From NCBI RefSeq assembly GCF_005930355.1, contig NZ_VDBO01000003.1:124001-188000 (forward strand): a stretch of DNA of 64,000 nucleotides, in the 5' to 3' direction. The position numbers and the translations under genes are program-made. The notes under the pieces are model-generated. The model was given only the letters and a program-made list of their open reading frames with translations, was not told the DNA's origin and ran no database searches. Position 1 is the first letter of the stretch. Each line of letters starts with the position of its first letter. This DNA is from Paenibacillus sinopodophylli. Its GTDB lineage: Bacteria > Bacillota > Bacilli > Paenibacillales > Paenibacillaceae. Positions 57,103-64,000 of this stretch are shown here, piece by piece.

Positions 57103-58392
57103 CTATGCTGCTTTCCTGCGTCTGATCACATTTTTGATCCGCTGCAAGAGGTAGACGGCAAGCCAGCTCGATAGAATAATAAACAATGGCATAACCGTGA
57201 AGTTATATCTGTATTCAGGCACAAACAGCAGCCTGATCAAAGACATAATAATAATGACTACCGCCAGCATCACCGCAGGATGCCTCCAGCGCCATAGTAG
57301 AAGCAGCAGCGGAATAAGACTGCTGTATACAATTAGCTGGTGAAAATTATGACCTTTCGGATACACGGTGAACCCTGGTTCATGACCAGACCCGAAGAAC
57401 ATCCTATTGTACGTATATTCAAGCTTACCTACTGTGTACCATTTCACATATTTCCAGGTTTGTTCCGTGAACCCTGCTTTAATCCTCGCCCAAGCAACTT
57501 CATCCTGAGACAGACCTGTCGGATCGACGATTTTGTCTGTGTAGTCCTTATTCGGATAGGTTCCTGCTTTGAACGGATTCGATTGTGAAGCCGTAAGCAC
57601 GAACTCATGCAAGGTTACTGCATTTCGAATCCACCAAGGAAGCATCATTGCTGTTAAACAAAGACCTGTAATAACACCAAGCAAAACCACTTTTTTTGCA
57701 GTTTTCCATTTCGAGGTTGTCGCTTCCATTAGCCCAGAACGGCGTCTGAAACATTGCTGGAGTAGAAATGCGCCGTAAAGCGGTACGAATAGCGGAAGGA
57801 ATTCTGCTCGCACAAGCACCGTTAAGCCGAGCAGTACGCCAGCAATTGCTGCGTCGCGCTTTCGTTCTGTACGGAAAGCGTAGAGCTGCATAGCTAGGTA
57901 GGCCATTAAGAAAAATAAAGCAAGCGTCTCTGTTAGTACAGCGCCAGTCGCCCAAATAAAGGGATGATAGATCGCTCCTATAATAATAGACAGCATCGCA
58001 ACCCATTTATTACGCGTAGCCAGCATAGCAATAATGTAAATCAGAGCTAATGTAGCTACACTCAGCAGCAGCTGAAACCATCTAATTAATGAATAAGGTT
58101 CAACATTGATTGCGTCGGCAAGCAGATAAGTTCCAGTCATGAACAACGGGTAACCCGGCGTTACCCTTGCATTTGGAACCTCTTCTTTGTAAGCGTATAT
58201 TCCCTTATCGAGCAGTCGATGTACCATTTCATCATAATACTTCGTATCGTGTGATACTGTATGCTTGACCGACGTAAGAAAATCAGCCCTTAGCCAGCTT
58301 GCAAGCAGAAATATAAGTACAATTGCAATCGTCCAAGCTTTGTTTTTCCTAACCCAATCTACCAAATCCTTAAATCCTCCTCTTTGTTCCAT
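57103..58392 (-). CDS. GT39/ArnT-like polytopic glycosyltransferase
   Basis: A 429-residue membrane enzyme with about ten hydrophobic helices. The acidic N-terminal extracellular loop SHDTKYYDEMVHRLLDKG and NARVTPGYPLFM are typical of PMT/ArnT-type GT-C enzymes, which use polyprenyl-phosphate sugars outside the membrane. The ATG at 58392 is preferred; a TTG at 58407 overlapping the previous gene is possible. Last gene of a four-gene operon with a polyprenyl-phosphate GT2 and a flippase-like SMR protein, implying sugar decoration of a wall polymer or protein. Confidence 0.85.
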   Translation of the reverse strand: MEQRGGFKDLVDWVRKNKAWTIAIVLIFLLASWLRADFLTSVKHTVSHDTKYYDEMVHRLLDKGIYAYKEEVPNARVTPGYPLFMTGTYLLADAINVEPYSLIRWFQLLLSVATLALIYIIAMLATRNKWVAMLSIIIGAIYHPFIWATGAVLTETLALFFLMAYLAMQLYAFRTERKRDAAIAGVLLGLTVLVRAEFLPLFVPLYGAFLLQQCFRRRSGLMEATTSKWKTAKKVVLLGVITGLCLTAMMLPWWIRNAVTLHEFVLTASQSNPFKAGTYPNKDYTDKIVDPTGLSQDEVAWARIKAGFTEQTWKYVKWYTVGKLEYTYNRMFFGSGHEPGFTVYPKGHNFHQLIVYSSLIPLLLLLWRWRHPAVMLAVVIIIMSLIRLLFVPEYRYNFTVMPLFIILSSWLAVYLLQRIKNVIRRRKAA

Positions 58393-58397
58393 TCTGC

Positions 58398-58742
58398 TTA
58401 TTTCCAAGCAAGGACAATAACCCCCACTAAAATAATGGCAACGCCGATCCAGCGCTGCAACGGTACTGTTTCATGAAATATGAATACAGCTGCAATCAAA
58501 GCAATAACATAAGCCATGCTTTGCAGCGGATAGGCTAAGCTAAGCGGTAATTTCTTGAGCACGTACAGCCACATGACGGTAGCGATGCCGTATAAGACAA
58601 GCCCTGACCAAATATGAGGGGACCATAACAGGGATACCCATGAATCCCCTTTGGCCGTGTCAAGCTTGTTCATCCCTGTTTTCCATAATAACTGACCCGA
58701 GACAAGCAGCAAAATATTCAGAAATAATATGATATATGCCAT
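58398..58742 (-). CDS. EamA/SMR-like small membrane transporter (candidate glycolipid flippase)
   Basis: A 114-residue, four-helix protein: LFLNILLLVSGQLLWKTG, then helices ending in LPLSLAYPLQSMAYVIAL and WIGVAIILVGVIVLAW. It resembles the ArnE/ArnF and EmrE-type half-transporters that flip polyprenyl-linked sugars. The start shares one base with the stop of the DUF2304 gene (TAATG). Confidence 0.82.
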   Translation of the reverse strand: MAYIILFLNILLLVSGQLLWKTGMNKLDTAKGDSWVSLLWSPHIWSGLVLYGIATVMWLYVLKKLPLSLAYPLQSMAYVIALIAAVFIFHETVPLQRWIGVAIILVGVIVLAWK

Positions 58743-59086
58743 TAGGAATCCGACCTTTTGCGCTCATGCAATTCATGATGCAGTATTCCGAGCTCCTGGG
58801 TAAGTCGAATGACCTTCTCCGACAGCTTCGATACAATAACGGTAAGGTGCAGAATAAGAGCGATACAGAACAGTATGCCGACCAAGAAGAGCAGCGCCGG
58901 GGCATATTTAATACCGACCGCATGGGCCAATGAGTCAATGATCTGTACTCGGACAGACAAAATAAGCATAACGACCCCGAACAACAGCCAGAGCATCGAA
59001 TACTGCTCTCGCAGAAGTCGACGGTTAATTAACATAATGAGTACAAACAAAAAAATAACGCTTGTGATAATCCACAAGGCTTGCAT
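58742..59086 (-). CDS. DUF2304 membrane protein
   Basis: A 114-residue protein with three hydrophobic segments (LWIITSVIFLFVLIMLI, YSMLWLLFGVVMLILSV, PALLFLVGILFCIALIL) and a charged coiled-coil tail (LSEKVIRLTQELGILHHELHERK). Size and layout fit DUF2304 proteins, which usually lie beside GT2 dolichyl-phosphate-mannose-synthase-like genes, as here. AAGGAGG lies upstream of the ATG. Confidence 0.82.
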   Translation of the reverse strand: MQALWIITSVIFLFVLIMLINRRLLREQYSMLWLLFGVVMLILSVRVQIIDSLAHAVGIKYAPALLFLVGILFCIALILHLTVIVSKLSEKVIRLTQELGILHHELHERKRSDS

Positions 59087-59149
59087 GGTGTATCCTCCTT
59101 CAAGCTTTCATGACCTTGTATTCATGCTGCATGCAGCTTTGTAAAAACG

Positions 59150-59971
59150 CTACGACTGTACCTCGGCAGGTTTGGTTGCCTTTAAGCTGCGTATAAAAAG
59201 CGACAACGTTACCTTAACCATATAATACACCGAACGAACCGCATTTATAGATGAAGTACCTCCGGTACGTGCATCCATGATGACTGCCACTTCACTTGTA
59301 CGCAGACCACTGCGGTGAATCAGTACGATAGAATCCACCTCAGGATAATCCGTTGCGTAATCGCTTTGAAATACAGCAATCGCTCGTTTGTTTGCAGCTC
59401 TGAAGCCTGATGTTACATCAAGCACGCGCTTGCGCGTCATTGCGCTGACAATGGTAGACAATATTTTGATTCCTGCTCTCCGCGAAGCCGAAGAAAGGAA
59501 GCCCGTTTGCTCGATAAACCGAGATCCGATTGCAAGATCTGCTTTCCCACTGAGTACTGGATCCAAAATAAGGTGCAGCTGTTCCGCTTTATGCTGTCCG
59601 TCTCCATCTACCTGAACAGCGACATCATAGCCATAACGATAAGCATAACGATAACCGGTTTGCATCGCGCCGCCTATACCCAGATTCGTTGGTAGTGTAA
59701 TGACAGACGCTCCATTTTGTTCCGCTACCTCACGGGTGCGATCCTTCGAGCCGTCATTGATGACCAGTATATGAGCAGACGGGCAATGTGTCTTCACATC
59801 TTTAATCACATGGCTTATACTGTGCTCTTCATTGTAAGCCGGGACGATGATCAAAATTTTTGAAGACGTCAACCCTTGCCGCAGAGACTCTCCCGTAACC
59901 ATGGTGTCCTTTTTCGTCTTGACTGCGTTCACTCCATCACCACTCCATAAATCATAATTTGGGTACGCCAA
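59150..59971 (-). CDS. GT2 family glycosyltransferase (polyprenyl-phosphate sugar synthase-like)
   Basis: A 273-residue GT-A enzyme: ILIIVPAYNEEHSISHVI, the nucleotide-binding VINDGSKDRTREVAEQ, and the metal-binding VQVDGDGQHKAEQL. It resembles dolichol-phosphate mannosyltransferase, which makes a polyprenyl-phosphate sugar on the cytoplasmic face. The start is uncertain: a TTG at 59971, a GTG at 59932 and an ATG at 59902 are in frame; the conserved domain begins after the last. First gene of the four-gene operon. Confidence 0.9.
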   Translation of the reverse strand: MAYPNYDLWSGDGVNAVKTKKDTMVTGESLRQGLTSSKILIIVPAYNEEHSISHVIKDVKTHCPSAHILVINDGSKDRTREVAEQNGASVITLPTNLGIGGAMQTGYRYAYRYGYDVAVQVDGDGQHKAEQLHLILDPVLSGKADLAIGSRFIEQTGFLSSASRRAGIKILSTIVSAMTRKRVLDVTSGFRAANKRAIAVFQSDYATDYPEVDSIVLIHRSGLRTSEVAVIMDARTGGTSSINAVRSVYYMVKVTLSLFIRSLKATKPAEVQS

Positions 59972-60123
59972 TTGCGCACAGTTAGTTCAATTCTACTAAC
60001 AACTCTATTAGAAAGCAACCAAAGCGATTGTGAATTTGTGTAAAATATGTGTATTCCAGACGGTTTTGCAACACAAAAGTTTCTAAAAATAGTAATTTAT
60101 ATTAATAGAAAAGAAAGTGAAAC

Positions 60124-60172
60124 GAAAAAAATATCGCCTGGTTAGCAGTCGCAGACTGACACCAGACGATAT
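60124..60172 (-). terminator. Terminator of trxA
   Basis: AATATCGTCTGGTGTCAG pairs with CTGCTAACCAGGCGATATT, followed by TTTTT on the minus strand, about 30 nt after the trxA stop. Confidence 0.88.
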
Positions 60173-60201
60173 TAAGACGTTATTTAACCGGAAAATGTTA
60201 C

Positions 60202-60513
60202 TTACAGCTGACCAGAAATTTTTGCTTTCAATGCGTCTTTGCTTTGAACGCCGACCATTTTGTCAACAGGTTGACCATCTTTGAAAAGAATCAAAGTAGG
60301 GATACTCATTACGCCGAACTGGGAAGCAAGCTCAGGCTGGTCATCTACATTGATTTTTGCGATTACAGCTTGACCTTCAAGCTCAGTCGCAAGCTCCTCA
60401 ACGATTGGAAGCTGCATTTTGCAAGGTCCGCACCAAGGTGCCCAGAAGTCTACAAGGGAAACGCCGTTTTGAATGCTCTCGTTAAAGTTTTCTTTCGTCA
60501 ATGCTACTGCCAT
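60202..60513 (-). CDS. trxA: Thioredoxin
   Basis: A 103-residue disulphide reductase with the active-site motif WAPWCGPCKM and the cis-Pro in MSIPTLILF. The ATG at 60513 has AGAGAGG upstream at 9 nt. It lies 72 nt downstream of an Rrf2-type regulator in the same direction, so it may share its transcript. Confidence 0.95.
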   Translation of the reverse strand: MAVALTKENFNESIQNGVSLVDFWAPWCGPCKMQLPIVEELATELEGQAVIAKINVDDQPELASQFGVMSIPTLILFKDGQPVDKMVGVQSKDALKAKISGQL

Positions 60514-60585
60514 TTCAATCATCCTCTCTAAACAATCTGTATGATAAAGGGAATACCCGTCTCACCGCTTGTTGAAACGCGTCTG

Positions 60586-61005
60586 CTATTCGCAAGCGTG
60601 AATTTGTTTCAACACATCCTGAATCGTTATCGCGCTGAAATGACTTTCCAGCTGCTTCTCCGCCGTACAAAATATGCCGAACATGACTTGATTCATGTTC
60701 GATCCGACGACGCAATCCATCTCTGGATTGCCCGAGCACCAGCTCGGGATAAGCGAGCCCTGTGCCATAACTCGATAAATATCAGCGAGTGTTACTACAC
60801 TCGGATCAATGGTCAGTCTGTAGCCGCCGCCTGATCCTTCACGTGTATCCACATATCCGCTGCGTCGCAAACCACCCATTACCTTCCTGACGCGCGCAGA
60901 ATGCGTGCCAACGTTGTCGGCAATCATATCGCTGCTAGCCATTCTATCCGGTAAATAAGCCAAGTAAACGAGACTGTGTACGGCAATCGTAAATTCGCTG
61001 TTCAC
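60586..61005 (-). CDS. Rrf2 family transcriptional regulator (YwnA-like)
   Basis: A 139-residue winged-helix repressor. The HTH spans about residues 20-60 (SSDMIADNVGTHSARVRKVMGGLRRSGYVDT), followed by the wing (EGSGGGYRLTI). Cys residues sit in SWCSGNPEMDC and GIFC, which could bind a cluster or sense thiol stress. Its promoter overlaps a palindrome, suggesting autoregulation, and trxA lies immediately downstream. Confidence 0.9.
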   Translation of the reverse strand: MNSEFTIAVHSLVYLAYLPDRMASSDMIADNVGTHSARVRKVMGGLRRSGYVDTREGSGGGYRLTIDPSVVTLADIYRVMAQGSLIPSWCSGNPEMDCVVGSNMNQVMFGIFCTAEKQLESHFSAITIQDVLKQIHACE

Positions 61006-61029
61006 TGTTTAAGGGCCTCCCTGCTTTGT

Positions 61030-61064
61030 ACTGTAATTTTATCAGTTACAGTTCAATTTGTCAA
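61030..61064 (-). promoter_or_regulatory. Promoter and overlapping palindromic operator of rrf2-trxA
   Basis: TTGACA (61064-61059), 17 nt, TAAAAT (61041-61036). The palindrome ACTGTAA-N9-TTACAGT (61030-61052) covers the -10 and much of the spacer, an arrangement typical of a self-repressing regulator. Confidence 0.75.
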
Positions 61065-61293
61065 TAGACAGGCAGCCAAATTGCTTCCTTAGCATGCGGA
61101 GGGAACGTTTCACATATCCTGCTCAATATTTGGATCAGATTCAGAACATTTTTTTAATTCTCAGTCATGATTATCCGCTCTCACTGAATAAATATGAATT
61201 GTGCTTCTTCGTTCGGATCGCCATCCTAAGCCGAGCAGGCATATGCTTCCTATACCGGTTTTACTAGGTAAAACTTTAAGGAGGTGACACAAC

Positions 61294-61503
61294 ATGGCAT
61301 TATTTTGGAATCGATGGATTCCCGTTCGTACAGAAGGCGGTTCTAGAGCCGAGCTTATCGATCGGTTGGCGGCTCACTTTAAAGCGAATGGATTGAAATC
61401 CAAAATTACCATTGAAGGCAATTCCTTGAGACGGATTCATGTGCTTAAAAAGGACGCTGAGCTTGCGAAGGATCTAGTCGAAGCGTTTGACAAGGAGCAT
61501 TAA
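61294..61503 (+). CDS. 69-residue protein of unknown function
   Basis: A plus-strand gene with a strong AAGGAGGTGA site 6 nt before the ATG. The product is soluble, beginning MALFWNRWIPVRTEGG and predicted as a mixed alpha/beta fold, with LIDRLAAHFKANGL and the ending LAKDLVEAFDKEH. The pattern loosely resembles DUF2007-type small signal proteins, but I cannot assign it. It is divergent from rrf2. Confidence 0.7.
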   Translation: MALFWNRWIPVRTEGGSRAELIDRLAAHFKANGLKSKITIEGNSLRRIHVLKKDAELAKDLVEAFDKEH

Positions 61504-61516
61504 ATCAAGCATGAAG

Positions 61517-61553
61517 CCCGTCAGCGGCATTCCAAACGAATGCCGCTGATGGG
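61517..61553. terminator. Strong hairpin between convergent genes
   Basis: CCCGTCAGCGGCATTC and GAATGCCGCTGATGGG pair over 16 bp with a 5-nt loop. There is no T run on the plus strand and only CTTCAT on the minus strand, so it is a bidirectional terminator or mRNA stabiliser. Confidence 0.6.
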
Positions 61554-61565
61554 CAAGGGCTGCCG

Positions 61566-62243
61566 CTAGGACGAGCGTCCAATAACGGAGGAGCTTCTAA
61601 CAAAGCGGTAGCCCTTGCGAACGCCGTTAAGCACCCATTCAGGAACCGGAATCGGTTTTTTCGATAAGAACGGCATATAAATTTTATTGTACGCTTTTTT
61701 CAAATCATCCCACATGGAACAAGGCTCTACTTTCAAAAAATCGGAAATATCGAGTACGATACCGCGCCCGTCCTGCATCATGACGTTTTTGCCATGAACA
61801 TCATGAGGATGCAGGCCTCTCTGCCTCGCATAATCAAGTGCTTCGTCAATATCGTCGATGACCGATTTGGGAATAATGACCCCGTCAATAATACACTGAT
61901 ATAGCGTCTTGCCTTTTAGACGTTTTAATACCAAATAATAATGCCCTTTATACTCATCTGCGTGATAACACTCGGAATAAGCGGGATGGCTGCCTATCCT
62001 TGCGTACACCTCGCATTCACTCTCCCAGCCTTCACGCCCTGGTGCATATACCTTCACCGCAATATCCGAATGATCCTGGTGCGTAAATACACCAGCATAG
62101 TTACCAGCCCCAAGCAGCTTCCAGCCCTGCGGTGTCTCATCCACACGAATAGGGTCAGCGGGATCAACGCTGCCAAGCTCCAGATTAGACAATAAGGTCT
62201 GCTCCACAAGTCGGATAAATCCATCCAATTGTTTCTCATCCAT
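61566..62243 (-). CDS. Small protein-kinase-like protein (YrzF-like)
   Basis: A 225-residue kinase-fold protein. GAGNYAGVF replaces the glycine loop, VKVYAP carries the ATP-binding Lys, and GLHPHDVHGKNVMM holds the catalytic HxD...KN. VLDISDF takes the place of DFG. The HPHDVHGKN order and small size match the YrzF group of probable serine/threonine kinases of Bacilli rather than larger Hanks kinases. No membrane segment or sensor domain. The substrate is unknown. Confidence 0.78.
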   Translation of the reverse strand: MDEKQLDGFIRLVEQTLLSNLELGSVDPADPIRVDETPQGWKLLGAGNYAGVFTHQDHSDIAVKVYAPGREGWESECEVYARIGSHPAYSECYHADEYKGHYYLVLKRLKGKTLYQCIIDGVIIPKSVIDDIDEALDYARQRGLHPHDVHGKNVMMQDGRGIVLDISDFLKVEPCSMWDDLKKAYNKIYMPFLSKKPIPVPEWVLNGVRKGYRFVRSSSVIGRSS

Positions 62244-62315
62244 GACGTAAATTCCTTCTTTCTTCTCCCGCGAACACTGTTTCCTTCATTGTAAGACCCG
62301 CAGACGCAAAAATAA

Positions 62316-62355
62316 AGACCGTAACCGAAAGCTTTATAGCCTTCAGTCACAGTCT
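62316..62355 (-). terminator. Terminator of the tetR-SMR operon
   Basis: In the RNA, AGACUGUGACUGAA pairs with UUCGGUUACGGUCU over 14 positions (three G-U pairs), followed by TTATTTTT, 17 nt after the stop. Confidence 0.85.
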
Positions 62356-62371
62356 CTTCCGTTTACGAAGC

Positions 62372-62695
62372 TCAGTGGCCTCCGCTTACTACCTTCAAAC
62401 CAATAACACCAGATATAATCATCGATAAAAACAGTATTTTGCGCCAATCTCTCGATTCTCCGAAAACAAACATCCCTAATATGACGCTGCCGATTGAACC
62501 GATACCCGTCCAAATTCCGTAGGCGGTGCTGATTGGAATCGTCTGCAGCGCTTTGGATAAGAAGAAAAAGCTGACGAAGCCTGCTGCAATCGCGCCTGCC
62601 GTGCCCTTCCAGCGCCGGAAACCGTCGGACAGCTTCATAAACGTAACGCCGCCAACCTCGCCTAATCCCGATATAATTAAGAAGATCCAAGCCAT
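62372..62695 (-). CDS. SMR family exporter subunit (YkkD-like)
   Basis: A 107-residue, four-helix small multidrug resistance protein. The essential membrane Glu lies in SGLGEVGGVTFMKLSDG; other SMR motifs are AYGIWTGIGSIGSVILG and GVIGLKVVSG. It pairs with the next-upstream SMR gene and follows it by 1 nt, suggesting a heterodimeric pump like YkkCD or EbrAB. Confidence 0.9.
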   Translation of the reverse strand: MAWIFLIISGLGEVGGVTFMKLSDGFRRWKGTAGAIAAGFVSFFFLSKALQTIPISTAYGIWTGIGSIGSVILGMFVFGESRDWRKILFLSMIISGVIGLKVVSGGH

Positions 62696-62696
62696 G

Positions 62697-63077
62697 TTAA
62701 GAACCCACCTTTTCTTGCTCTAAGCTGATTTCATTTTCCCGCGCAGTCTTTGCTGACTTATCTGTGGATACAAGCTTTAATCCAACAATCCCGCCCACCA
62801 GCAAGGCAATAAAGAACAAACGCCAGAAATCAGCCGGCTCATCCAGAATCAATATACCAGCTATAACCGTACCGACCGTCCCAATTCCGGTGAACATCGC
62901 GTACGCCACGCCAATCTCAATCGTCCGCATGGCCCGTGCAAACAGCATGAAGCTGGCCGCCAGCACCACAATCGTAATGATGCTTGGAACGAGCTGCGTA
63001 AAGCCCTCCGAATACTTAAGTCCGAATGTCCAGCCTACCTCAAGAACCCCGGCTAATAATAGAAATACCCACTGCAT
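62697..63077 (-). CDS. SMR family exporter subunit (YkkC-like)
   Basis: A 126-residue SMR protein with the conserved Glu in AGVLEVGWTFGLKYSEG and the motif AYAMFTGIGTVGTVIAG. A hydrophilic tail of ~20 residues (DKSAKTARENEISLEQEK) extends beyond the usual end, a feature often seen in one member of paired SMR systems. It lies between tetR and the second SMR gene. Confidence 0.9.
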   Translation of the reverse strand: MQWVFLLLAGVLEVGWTFGLKYSEGFTQLVPSIITIVVLAASFMLFARAMRTIEIGVAYAMFTGIGTVGTVIAGILILDEPADFWRLFFIALLVGGIVGLKLVSTDKSAKTARENEISLEQEKVGS

Positions 63078-63083
63078 GTTTGC

Positions 63084-63689
63084 TCAATCCTCTCTCGCTG
63101 TCATCGTCCATAGCTGCCACAATGATTGCCACACTTGTTTTTTCCTTTTCTCGAACAGCTCTTCCGCATAGAGCTGGTTCTCAACCAGCATACCGTCCAC
63201 ACATACATAGAAAGCGGCAATGAGCCGTTCCTCCTCTGCAGGTGCAAATAATCCCTCGGCCGCTCCTTTATGCAGCACCTTCGCGATCCCCACGGTCAGC
63301 TCATTCTCGTACTTCAAAAAATCCTGCCTCAGTTGATCGCGCAAATGCCTGGGCGGGACGAGTATCGTACGCTTCAAGAAAGCCTGGCCTGTCGGCATCT
63401 GATTAAGATCTGTGAAAAAATCAAATAATCGGTATACCTGCTGCTTAATCGGATCCTGCACCATATCTTCTAGAAGCACCATATACTGCTTCCGTTCTTC
63501 CGCAATAACTTCCTGAATGAGTTGGAGGAACAGCTGCTCCTTCGACTTATAGTGCGCATATATGGATGGGGTTTTAATACCCACTGCTTTGGCAATTTCT
63601 GAGAGAGCAGCTCCCTCATACCCGGACTCTGTGAACATCGTTAACGCCGCCTGCTTGATCTTCTCAGCCGTTGTCGGCTCAGCACTCAT
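63084..63689 (-). CDS. TetR/AcrR family transcriptional regulator
   Basis: A 201-residue repressor: an N-terminal HTH (AALSEIAKAVGIKTPSIYAHYKSKEQLFLQLI, about 24-55) and a ligand-binding C-terminal domain (TPLNQMP-type helices, AAFYVCVDGMLVENQLYAEELFEKRKK). First gene of the tetR-SMR-SMR operon and the probable drug-responsive repressor of it. Confidence 0.92.
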   Translation of the reverse strand: MSAEPTTAEKIKQAALTMFTESGYEGAALSEIAKAVGIKTPSIYAHYKSKEQLFLQLIQEVIAEERKQYMVLLEDMVQDPIKQQVYRLFDFFTDLNQMPTGQAFLKRTILVPPRHLRDQLRQDFLKYENELTVGIAKVLHKGAAEGLFAPAEEERLIAAFYVCVDGMLVENQLYAEELFEKRKKQVWQSLWQLWTMTARED

Positions 63690-63721
63690 AGACTATTCCT
63701 CCAATGCACCGCACATTTCTC

Positions 63722-63777
63722 CTAACGAACGTTAGTTAGTTTCAATGAATTGTAAGACGATTTACACCAAATGTCAA
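63722..63777 (-). promoter_or_regulatory. Promoter and palindromic operator of the tetR-SMR operon
   Basis: TTGACA (63777-63772), 17 nt, TACAAT (63754-63749): near-consensus sigma-A promoter. CTAACG-AA-CGTTAG (63722-63735), a 6-bp-arm palindrome, lies just downstream of the -10, fit for repression by the TetR protein. Confidence 0.75.
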
Positions 63778-63791
63778 CCCCGCTGCTGCCA

Positions 63792-63842
63792 CAAAAAAAA
63801 GCCGTACAGGCTCCTGCTTGCTCGGAGTCTCTATACAGCTTT
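63792..63842 (-). terminator. Terminator-like hairpin upstream of tetR
   Basis: AAAGCTGTATAGAGACTCC and GGAGCCTGTACGGCTTT can pair with internal mismatches, followed by TTTTT on the minus strand. It would end a gene lying to the right of the window. Confidence 0.6.
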
Positions 63843-63861
63843 GCGTTCACGATTGTTTTTT

Positions 63862-63955
63862 GACGTATAGGAAAGGATATGATTTCGCTCATACTTTCTC
63901 TATACGTTTCGCTGAAATGATGGCGTGTACAATAAGGACGCCTTCAGGCGTTTTT
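63862..63955 (-). repeat. Dispersed two-hairpin element, copy H (inverted orientation)
   Basis: On the minus strand: AAAAACGCCTGAAGGCGTCC, CATTTCAGCGAAACGTATAG, AGAAAG, GCGAAATCATATCC, CTTTCCTATACGTC. The right-hairpin arms carry CGTATAG/CTATACG in place of ATATAG/CTATAT, a paired change that keeps the stem. Confidence 0.75.
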
Positions 63956-64000
63956 GCTTGGTTCAGTTATATCTATCCCACAGCATCCAGCAAACATTGA

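Larger units (their letters stand above)
63690..64000. other. Region upstream of tetR to window end
   Basis: No gene is supported. It contains the tetR promoter/operator, a terminator for a minus-strand gene outside the window, and repeat copy H. Confidence 0.5.

Overview
The window looks like a chromosomal segment of an endospore-forming Paenibacillaceae bacterium (Paenibacillus or a close relative). The evidence is the B. subtilis-like gene neighbourhood around the ATP synthase, spore genes (a gerA-type operon, spoIIR), S-layer-homology (SLH) surface proteins, an 11-gene complex I operon and strong AGGAGG ribosome binding sites. Almost every gene lies on the minus strand. No rRNA, tRNA, CRISPR array, prophage or intact insertion sequence was seen.

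Layout. 0-2 kb: the end of a sucrose-use cluster (fructokinase, sucrose hydrolase with an apparently frameshifted 5' end). 2-8 kb: murA, a ywzB-like gene and a large SLH-anchored subtilase. 8-18 kb: nuoABCDHIJKLMN without nuoEFG. 18-23 kb: a germinant-receptor operon with the order A, C, small D-like subunit, B. 23-25 kb: a chemoreceptor with an apparently cytoplasmic sensor. 25-32.4 kb: the complete ATP synthase operon atpZIBEFHAGDC. 32.6-35.7 kb: UDP-GlcNAc 2-epimerase, upp and a Cys/Gly-tailed membrane protein. 36-41.7 kb: a five-gene oligopeptide ABC transporter. 42.4-48.5 kb: glyA, ywlG, rpiB, ywlE, mntP, sua5, spoIIR. 48.8-50.2 kb: the only long plus-strand unit, an ECF41-type sigma factor with its carboxymuconolactone-decarboxylase-like partner. 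50.5-57 kb: prmC, prfA, ychF and a YcdB/SLH protein. 57-60 kb: a four-gene glycosyltransferase/flippase operon. 60-64 kb: trxA with an Rrf2 regulator, small genes, a YrzF-like kinase, and a TetR-regulated pair of SMR exporters.

Regulation readable from the DNA: a ZTP (pfl) riboswitch with promoter and terminator ahead of rpiB-ywlG-glyA; an ECF41-type promoter between the sigma gene and its partner; a sigma-F-type promoter ahead of spoIIR; palindromic operators at the rrf2 and tetR promoters; a hairpin that would hide the mntP ribosome binding site; and a terminator between oppA and oppB.

The least-explained signals are (1) a family of about nine dispersed, intergenic, two-hairpin elements of roughly 90 bp, recognised by the arms GAAATATAGAGAAAG and CTTTCCTATATTTC, and (2) a cluster of five DnaA-box-like 9-mers within 98 bp beside the opp operon. 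All calls come from reading the sequence only; no database search was run.
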